Of a stretch of DNA of 6,287 nt, positions 1-3,809 are shown one piece after another. Every line of letters starts with the position of its first letter. Positions within the stretch are counted from its first letter, which is position 1. The stretch spans positions 10,201-16,487 of the forward strand of contig FR901481.1 of the NCBI GenBank assembly GCA_000438355.1. Reading direction: 5' to 3'. The notes under the pieces are model-generated. The model was not told where the DNA came from and searched no databases. It saw only the letters and a program-made list of their open reading frames with translations. This DNA comes from Clostridium sp. CAG:273. GTDB lineage: Bacteria > Bacillota > Clostridia > TANB77 > CAG-508. The position numbers and the translations under genes are program-made.

Positions 1-18
1 ATTGTTTAGTAAATTTAC

Positions 19-39
19 AATTTATAATAATTATAAATT
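19..39. repeat. Perfect AT-only palindrome, 10-bp arms
   Basis: The 10-nt arm at 19-28 is the exact reverse complement of 30-39, around a single central A at 29. It consists only of A and T, so a stable RNA hairpin is unlikely. It may be a cruciform-prone site, a protein-binding site or simply a product of base composition. No T tract or GC stem supports calling it a terminator. Confidence 0.5.
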
Positions 40-57
40 TAAGATAATTGAAGGAAT

Positions 58-78
58 ATTATCTATATAATAGATAAT
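58..78. repeat. Perfect palindrome with 9-bp arms enclosing a TATAAT box
   Basis: The arm ATTATCTAT at 58-66 is the exact reverse complement of ATAGATAAT at 70-78, with a 3-nt centre. The central part contains TATAAT at 66-71. If that hexamer is a real -10 element, the palindrome would lie across the promoter, which is a usual place for an operator. This is inference from position and symmetry; no regulator is known from the sequence. Confidence 0.45.
66..71 (+). promoter_or_regulatory. Candidate -10 box for the yidD-yidC-jag operon
   Basis: The hexamer TATAAT matches the sigma-A -10 consensus exactly and lies 69 nt before the yidD start. No convincing -35 box occurs 16-18 nt upstream; TTGAAG at 48-53 is only 12 nt away. 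In DNA this rich in A and T such a hexamer arises often by chance, so the call is weak. Confidence 0.25.
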
Positions 79-140
79 GAGAGAAAATGTGCAATTTTTA
101 GGAAAAAAATAATTTGTATTATAATAAAAGGTATTTTATA

Positions 141-359
141 ATGAAAATAATAATTTTAGGTTTAATTAAGTTTTATAAAAGATTTATATCACCAATATTA
201 TCTTTTTTTGGCATACATTGTAAGTATTATCCAACTTGTTCAGAATATACAAAACAAGCTATAGAAAAATATGGAGTAATAAAAGGATGTATGTTAGGAA
301 TAAAAAGAATTTTAAAGTGTAATCCGTTCTCAAAAGGCGGATATGACCCATTAAAATAG
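141..359 (+). CDS. yidD: Membrane protein insertion efficiency factor YidD
   Basis: This is a complete 72-residue YidD (DUF37, haemolytic-like) protein. The family is thought to bind the inner face of the membrane and to help YidC/Sec insert and fold membrane proteins. An amphipathic N-terminal stretch (residues 1-24, rich in Ile, Leu, Phe and Lys) fits that location. The family signature is intact: CKYYPTCSEY at 27-36, the AIEKYG block at 41-45, and RILKCNP followed by GGYDP (66-70) near the end. Cys27, Cys33 and Cys60 are the usual family cysteines; Cys50 is extra. I chose ATG 141 over the in-frame TTG at 114 because AAAAGG lies about 9 nt upstream of the ATG and family members begin close to this point. 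It ends in TAG and is followed 13 nt later by yidC, its usual partner, so the two are almost certainly co-transcribed. Confidence 0.95.
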   Translation: MKIIILGLIKFYKRFISPILSFFGIHCKYYPTCSEYTKQAIEKYGVIKGCMLGIKRILKCNPFSKGGYDPLK

Positions 360-372
360 AGAGGAAGAGTAT

Positions 373-1251
373 ATGGGAGCTATTTCGAATATATTTGGTT
401 ACATATTAAATTGGCTTTATGAATTTTTTAACAATTATGGTATAGCAATTATAATTTTATCTGTATTATTAAGGATTATTTTAATTCCTATAACCATAAA
501 ACAGCAATCAACAATGAAGAAGACTGCAAAGTTACAAGAACAAATGAAAATTTTGCAAGTAAAGTACAAGAATAATCCTGAAAAATTAAATCAAGAAATG
601 ATGAACTTATATAAAACAGAAAAAATGAGTCCTTTTAGTGGATGTTTTAGTTCTATCATACAGCTTGTTATTGTTTTATCAATGTTTTGGCTTGTAAGTC
701 AGCCACTTACTTATATGAAAAAAGTTGATCCAGAAATAATAAATAATTATAAACAAGAAATATCACAAAATGCAGAAACAAGAACAGCTTATCCAGAAAT
801 TGCTATAGTAGAACAAAAAGGACAATCAGATCCAGTAGTTCAAATCAATATGGACTTTTTAGGAATAGATTTAAGTAAAGTTCCAACACAAAGTTTAAAT
901 GACTGGAGAGTATATATCATTCCATTATTATATATTCTTACATCTATTATTTCCGTAAGGATGACAATAAATATGCAAAAGAAACAAGCAGATAAAGATA
1001 AGAAGAAAGATGTAGTAATAGAAGATGGAAAAGTTCAAGAGGAAGAAGAGATAAATCCTATGGAGCAAATGAACAAAAGTATGATGTATATGATGCCGAT
1101 AATGTCTATAATGATTGCTATTATAGCACCTTTAGGACTTGCATTATATTGGTTAGTAAGTAATATTTTAATGATAATAGAAAGATTAATTATTAATAAA
1201 ATAATGAGTTATAAAGAAGAAAAAAGGGAGGCAGTTTCTGATGCAAAATAG
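373..1251 (+). CDS. yidC: Membrane protein insertase YidC/Oxa1/Alb3
   Basis: This 292-residue protein belongs to the YidC/Oxa1/Alb3 family, which inserts membrane proteins alone or with SecYEG. Five membrane segments can be read: about 22-42, 93-110, 178-196, 237-252 and 255-275, matching the five-helix core. Arg34 in the first segment (LLRIILIPI) is the conserved positive charge of the hydrophilic groove. The cytoplasmic hairpin 43-92 is charged and helical (QQSTMKK, then KYKNNPEKLNQE) and is followed by the typical MSPFSGC block. There is no cleavable signal or lipobox Cys near the N-terminus, unlike the Bacillus SpoIIIJ lipoprotein. The outer loop between segments 2 and 3 is long (about 111-177), and the inner loop 197-236 is strongly charged, first Lys-rich and then Glu-rich. 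The start is ATG 373, with AGAGGA ending 7 nt upstream. The last 11 nt overlap jag. Confidence 0.96.
   Translation: MGAISNIFGYILNWLYEFFNNYGIAIIILSVLLRIILIPITIKQQSTMKKTAKLQEQMKILQVKYKNNPEKLNQEMMNLYKTEKMSPFSGCFSSIIQLVIVLSMFWLVSQPLTYMKKVDPEIINNYKQEISQNAETRTAYPEIAIVEQKGQSDPVVQINMDFLGIDLSKVPTQSLNDWRVYIIPLLYILTSIISVRMTINMQKKQADKDKKKDVVIEDGKVQEEEEINPMEQMNKSMMYMMPIMSIMIAIIAPLGLALYWLVSNILMIIERLIINKIMSYKEEKREAVSDAK
1225..1231 (+). promoter_or_regulatory. Strong Shine-Dalgarno for jag inside the yidC 3' end
   Basis: AGGGAGG lies 9 nt before the jag ATG at 1241 and is embedded in the last codons of yidC. It fixes the jag start despite the 11-nt overlap and suggests that jag is translated by its own initiation, possibly coupled to termination on yidC. 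Confidence 0.8.
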
Positions 1252-1906
1252 TATTATATCTGAAGGAAAAACAACAAATGAAGCTATAGAAAATGGACTA
1301 AAAAAATTAGGAGTTACAAAAAAAGATGTTGAAATAAAAGTATTGGAAGAAGAAAAGAAAAGTTTTTTTGATATATTAGCTCCAAGAATAGTAAAAGTAG
1401 AATTAATACTAAAAGAAGGTAAGAAAGAGCATAGAGAAGTAAAAGTTGGAGAAAAAGATATAGAAGAAGCTGTAAATAAAACGAAAGATTTTCTAAACGA
1501 TTTAAAAAAAGAATTAGGAAATATTGAATATGCTATAGAAATTAAAGAAGATATTATTTATATAAAGATAGAGGGAGAAAAGGCAGCAGATTTAATAGGA
1601 TATAGAGGGGAAACATTAGAGTCAATTCAAAATATAATTTCTGCAATTGCTAATAAAGAAACAAGTGCAAGAGTAAAGATTATTGTGGATATATTAAATT
1701 ATAAAGAAAAAAGAAGAAACTCACTAGAAATATTAGCAAAAAAAGTTGAAAAAACAGTTATAAAAAGTGGAAAACCATATAGATTAGAACCAATGAATGC
1801 TTATGAAAGAAAAATAATCCATACAGCATTACAAGAAAGTAGTGAAGTTACAACAAATAGTGTAGGTGAAGAACCTTACAGGAGAGTAATAGTAAGAAAA
1901 AAATAA
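1241..1906 (+). CDS. jag: KH/R3H RNA-binding protein Jag (KhpB/EloR)
   Basis: This 221-residue protein has the three-part layout of Jag, also called KhpB or EloR. An N-terminal Jag_N domain (about 1-56) starts with SEGKTTNEAIENGLKKLGV. After a charged helical linker comes a KH domain (about 95-155) with its GxxG RNA-binding loop intact as GYRG at 120-123. The R3H domain follows (about 160-221), and its defining R-x3-H is present as Arg190 and His194 in YERKIIH. In streptococci and lactobacilli this protein works with KhpA to bind RNA and influence cell elongation and division; the same role here is inference. The gene overlaps yidC by 11 nt, the usual arrangement in Firmicutes. The Jag_N motif that is often a glycine-rich KGFLG-type sequence reads SFFDILAPRIVKVEL (about 41-55) here. 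It ends in TAA and is the last gene before a terminator. Confidence 0.94.
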   Translation: MQNSIISEGKTTNEAIENGLKKLGVTKKDVEIKVLEEEKKSFFDILAPRIVKVELILKEGKKEHREVKVGEKDIEEAVNKTKDFLNDLKKELGNIEYAIEIKEDIIYIKIEGEKAADLIGYRGETLESIQNIISAIANKETSARVKIIVDILNYKEKRRNSLEILAKKVEKTVIKSGKPYRLEPMNAYERKIIHTALQESSEVTTNSVGEEPYRRVIVRKK

Positions 1907-1956
1907 ATATTATAATTTAAAAAAGTACACTAAACAGGTAAAATTTACTATTAATT

Positions 1957-1975
1957 AAAATTTTTTAAAAATTTT
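1957..1975. repeat. AT-only palindrome, 9-bp arms
   Basis: AAAATTTTT (1957-1965) and AAAAATTTT (1967-1975) are exact reverse complements around one central T. It lies about 50 nt past the jag stop. Its lack of G and C makes it a poor terminator, and such runs are common at this base composition. Confidence 0.4.
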
Positions 1976-2050
1976 GCAAAAAATGTAGAAAAAAAGAAAA
2001 ATGTGTAGTATAATATATATGAACTTAAAATGTAGCAAAAAACGTAGTAA
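1976..2050. repeat. Imperfect direct repeat, two 16-nt copies 59 nt apart
   Basis: The copies are GCAAAAAATGTAGAAA at 1976-1991 and GCAAAAAACGTAGTAA at 2035-2050, identical at 14 of 16 positions. The core TGTAG also appears at 2004-2008, 2031-2035 and 2066-2070. The copies flank the TATAAT at 2009-2014. They could be binding sites for a regulator or relics of a local duplication; nothing identifies the factor. Confidence 0.4.
2009..2014 (+). promoter_or_regulatory. Candidate -10 box in the jag-mnmE gap
   Basis: TATAAT matches the consensus -10 exactly. At a 17-nt spacing the -35 position holds TAGAAA (1986-1991), a poor match to TTGACA, and there is no proper TGn extension. A start near 2020 would give a transcript of about 130 nt ending at the terminator at 2091-2150. 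Weak on its own. Confidence 0.25.
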
Positions 2051-2090
2051 TAAATGTAATTTAAATGTAGAAATTAAATATTGAAAAATC

Positions 2091-2150
2091 AGAAGTCAAA
2101 GTTCAGATTTTAGTTTGTAAACTATATTCTATCTTTGACTTCTTTTATTT
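2091..2150 (+). terminator. Rho-independent terminator of the yidD-yidC-jag operon
   Basis: AGAAGTCAAAG at 2091-2101 pairs perfectly with CTTTGACTTCT at 2133-2143, an 11-bp stem followed by a T-rich run through 2150. The 31-nt loop is unusually long but holds its own small hairpin (TAGTTT at 2111-2116 with AAACTA at 2119-2124), giving a two-tier structure. The A-rich flank at 2084-2088 would provide a T tract on the opposite strand, so it may work in both directions. It lies about 185 nt past the jag stop and separates that operon from mnmE. Confidence 0.75.
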
Positions 2151-2243
2151 AAAATAATTAATTAAATTAGTTAGAAAATTAATATTAAACTAAAAATATG
2201 TAATATTGAATATACAAAAAAATATGTAAAAAAATATTAAAGT

Positions 2244-2248
2244 AGGGG
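2244..2248 (+). promoter_or_regulatory. Shine-Dalgarno that decides the mnmE start
   Basis: AGGGG lies 8 nt before the GTG at 2257 and overlaps the other in-frame GTG at 2248. Upstream of GTG 2248 there is only an A/T run with no ribosome binding site. The site therefore favours GTG 2257 as the true start. Confidence 0.75.
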
Positions 2249-2256
2249 TGAAAAAA

Positions 2257-3633
2257 GTGGAAACAATAGCTGCAATATCTACAGCAACTGGCAGTGGTGG
2301 AATAGGAATAATAAGAATGAGTGGTGATAAGTGTTTCGAAATATTAAAGAAAATTTTTATTTCTTCACAAGAGTTAATTTTAGAAGATATTAAAGGATAT
2401 ACTATTAAATATGGTTATATTATAAATACGGAAACTAAAGAAAAAATAGATGAAGTATTAGTATCTTTTTTTAAAAATCCTAAAAGCTATACAAGAGAAA
2501 ATATGTGTGAAATAAATTCACATGGAGGAATTGTAGTAGAAAGAAAAATACTTGAGGAATGTTTAAAAAATGGCGCAGAACTTGCAGAACCAGGAGAGTT
2601 TACTAAAAGAGCATTTTTAAATGGAAGAATAGATTTATCTCAAGCAGAATCTGTAATAGAGCTTATAAATGCAAAAAGCGATAGAGAAGCTCATGAATCA
2701 TTAAATCAATTACAAGGTGAACTTTCAAAAAAAATAAATATAATAAAAAATAAGATGTTAGATATTATGGCAGATATAGAGGCCTCTATAGATTATCCAG
2801 AATATGATATAGAAGAATTGACGGAAGAAAAAACAATAAGAGTTTTAAGTGAAATAAAAGAGGAATTAATAAAATTAGAAGAAAGTTTTCACACAGGAAA
2901 ACTAATAAGAGAAGGGATAAAAACAGCTATTATAGGGCAGCCTAATGCGGGCAAGTCATCACTTTTAAATGCAATATTAAAAGAAGAAAGAGCAATAGTT
3001 AGTGAGTATGCAGGTACTACAAGAGATACAATAGAAGAATTTATTACAATAAAAGATATACCATTAAAAATAATAGATACAGCAGGTATAAGAGATACAA
3101 ATAATGCCATCGAAAAAATTGGTGTTGAAAAAGCTTTAAAAATAGCAGAAAATGCTGATTTGGTAATTGCAATCATTGATAATTCTAAGGATTTAGATAA
3201 TGAGGACATTAAAATATTAAATATTATAGAGGACAAAAATGCAATTATAGTATTAAATAAAATAGATAAAGATGATAAAAAAGCAGAAAATAGGAGGGAA
3301 ATAGTTAAAACAAATAAACCTATTATAAAAATATCTGCTGTAACCAAAGAAGGTATAGAAGATTTATATAATGAAATAGTAAAAATGTTTAATATAAATA
3401 AAATAGAAGCAACAAATGATACAGTAATAACAAATGTAAGACACAAAAATCAAATAGATAAAGCTGTTAAAAGTATAAATGAGGCAATAAATGTAGCAAA
3501 AGAAAAGCAAACAGAGGATATTTTAGCAATATATATAAAGCAAACATTGGAAGATTTAGGAGAGATTACAGGCGACAATGTTTCAGAAGATATAATAAAT
3601 GAGATATTTTCGAAGTTTTGCTTAGGAAAGTAA
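2257..3633 (+). CDS. mnmE: tRNA modification GTPase MnmE (TrmE)
   Basis: MnmE is a GTPase that works with MnmG to add an aminomethyl or carboxymethylaminomethyl group to C5 of the wobble uridine (U34) in certain tRNAs. The product is 458 residues, normal for the family. The N-terminal tetrahydrofolate-binding domain (about 1-115) opens with ETIAAISTATGSGGIGIIRMSG-type sequence. A helical domain follows and carries an inserted G domain: G1 GQPNAGKS at 227-234, G2 TTRDT at 254-258, G3 DTAG at 274-277, G4 NKID at 334-337 and a G5-like SA at 360-361. The C-terminal FCLGK with Cys455 is the conserved tail needed for activity. GTG 2257 is preferred over GTG 2248, which would add three residues, because of ribosome binding site spacing. 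mnmG follows after 176 nt, a wider gap than the other neighbours show. Confidence 0.96.
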   Translation: METIAAISTATGSGGIGIIRMSGDKCFEILKKIFISSQELILEDIKGYTIKYGYIINTETKEKIDEVLVSFFKNPKSYTRENMCEINSHGGIVVERKILEECLKNGAELAEPGEFTKRAFLNGRIDLSQAESVIELINAKSDREAHESLNQLQGELSKKINIIKNKMLDIMADIEASIDYPEYDIEELTEEKTIRVLSEIKEELIKLEESFHTGKLIREGIKTAIIGQPNAGKSSLLNAILKEERAIVSEYAGTTRDTIEEFITIKDIPLKIIDTAGIRDTNNAIEKIGVEKALKIAENADLVIAIIDNSKDLDNEDIKILNIIEDKNAIIVLNKIDKDDKKAENRREIVKTNKPIIKISAVTKEGIEDLYNEIVKMFNINKIEATNDTVITNVRHKNQIDKAVKSINEAINVAKEKQTEDILAIYIKQTLEDLGEITGDNVSEDIINEIFSKFCLGK

Positions 3634-3655
3634 TATTATGTAAACTTACAAAAGG

Positions 3656-3693
3656 CGATTTCGTTTCATTTATCGTGAAACAGAAAAAAATCG
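3656..3693 (+). ncRNA. Predicted two-part hairpin in the mnmE-mnmG gap
   Basis: CGATTT (3656-3661) pairs with AAATCG (3688-3693), and GTTTCA (3663-3668) pairs with TGAAAC (3676-3681), leaving a 7-nt apical loop and a lopsided internal loop. A second GTGAAACA copy at 3697-3704 could pair with the same GTTTCA arm instead. This is a candidate structural element, not a proven RNA gene; no RNA family is recognised. Confidence 0.35.
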
Positions 3694-3703
3694 AAGGTGA
3701 AAC

Positions 3704-3744
3704 ACGTTAAAATATGAACGTATTTAAGGTAAAAATGCGAACGT
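3704..3744 (+). ncRNA. Predicted second hairpin in the mnmE-mnmG gap
   Basis: CGTATTT (3719-3725) can pair with AAATGCG (3733-3739), seven pairs including one G-U, with a 7-nt loop. ACGTT (3704-3708) can close over it with AACGT (3740-3744), stacking directly on the 3' side. An alternative hairpin pairs ACGTT with the nearer AACGT at 3717-3721. The G-U pair favours the + strand as the folded one. Folding is by eye only. Confidence 0.35.
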
Positions 3745-3748
3745 AATT

Positions 3749-3778
3749 TTGATGCTTTTTTTGTGTTATTTTCATAAT
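3749..3778 (+). promoter_or_regulatory. Candidate sigma-A promoter for mnmG
   Basis: TTGATG at 3749-3754 (four of six matches to TTGACA) and CATAAT at 3773-3778 (five of six to TATAAT) are separated by 18 nt, an acceptable spacing. Transcription would start near 3785, giving a leader of about 25 nt before the mnmG ATG that includes its AGAGGAG site. If used, mnmG and rsmG could be expressed apart from mnmE. Confidence 0.45.
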
Positions 3779-3809
3779 ATTAATAATCATAGAGGAGTTG
3801 TAGTAAAAA

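Larger units (their letters stand above)
1..140. other. AT-rich leader upstream of yidD, no recognisable gene
   Basis: Nothing here can be supported as a gene. One frame is open from the left edge (2-70), but its residues are ordinary AT-rich filler (Phe, Ile, Tyr, Asn) and do not resemble the end of ribonuclease P protein (RnpA), the expected left neighbour in this cluster. The other two frames stop early (TAG at 7-9, TAA at 45-47). The stretch contains two perfect palindromes (19-39 and 58-78) and a TATAAT hexamer at 66-71, so it may be a promoter or leader for the yidD-yidC-jag operon. A variable RnpA tail ending at position 70 cannot be excluded. Confidence 0.5.
1907..2256. other. 350-nt noncoding gap between jag and mnmE
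   Basis: No supportable protein gene lies here. The gap is extremely AT-rich and contains an AT palindrome (1957-1975), an imperfect direct repeat (1976-1991 and 2035-2050), a TATAAT hexamer (2009-2014) and a clear terminator (2091-2150). A 21-codon ORF starting at ATG 2019 lacks a ribosome binding site. The last 100 nt before mnmE should hold its promoter, but I found no pair of -35 and -10 boxes with acceptable spacing; TTGAAT at 2206-2211 has no good partner. Confidence 0.7.
3634..3809. other. mnmE-mnmG gap with a CpG-rich foldable element
   Basis: This 176-nt gap has no ORF worth calling. Its first two thirds (about 3654-3762) differ from the surroundings: eight CpG dinucleotides fall within 3656-3743, while I count nine in the whole of mnmE. 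It holds two repeated 7-8-mers, several hairpins and a run of seven T at 3756-3762. The last third carries a plausible promoter and the mnmG ribosome binding site (AGGAG at 3793-3797). It could be a structured RNA, an mRNA processing or regulatory site, or a small inserted repeat; I do not recognise a known family. Confidence 0.5.

Noticed and set aside
2..70. Possible C-terminal tail of rnpA
   Set aside because: Only 22 codons and no RnpA-like sequence; it cannot be told apart from chance open frame in AT-rich DNA.
114..140. Nine-codon N-terminal extension of yidD from TTG 114
   Set aside because: ATG 141 has the better-placed ribosome binding site and matches where YidD family proteins begin.
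1957..1975. Terminator right after jag
   Set aside because: The inverted repeat is purely A and T and too weak as an RNA stem; the 2091-2150 structure is the much better candidate.
2019..2084. 21-codon ORF in the jag-mnmE gap with two Cys residues
   Set aside because: No ribosome binding site, the ATG falls at or before the expected transcription start of the only nearby -10 box, and the composition looks random.
2889..3446. 185-codon open frame on the minus strand
   Set aside because: It lies wholly inside mnmE, antisense to its conserved G domain, and its translation is a low-complexity hydrophobic string typical of the reverse strand of an AT-rich gene. No ribosome binding site or family resemblance.
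3731..3762. Intrinsic terminator at the T run after the mnmE-mnmG element
   Set aside because: The T run is good, but the stem directly before it is only two G-C pairs plus A-T pairs with a mismatch. It is left as part of the unexplained element rather than called a terminator.
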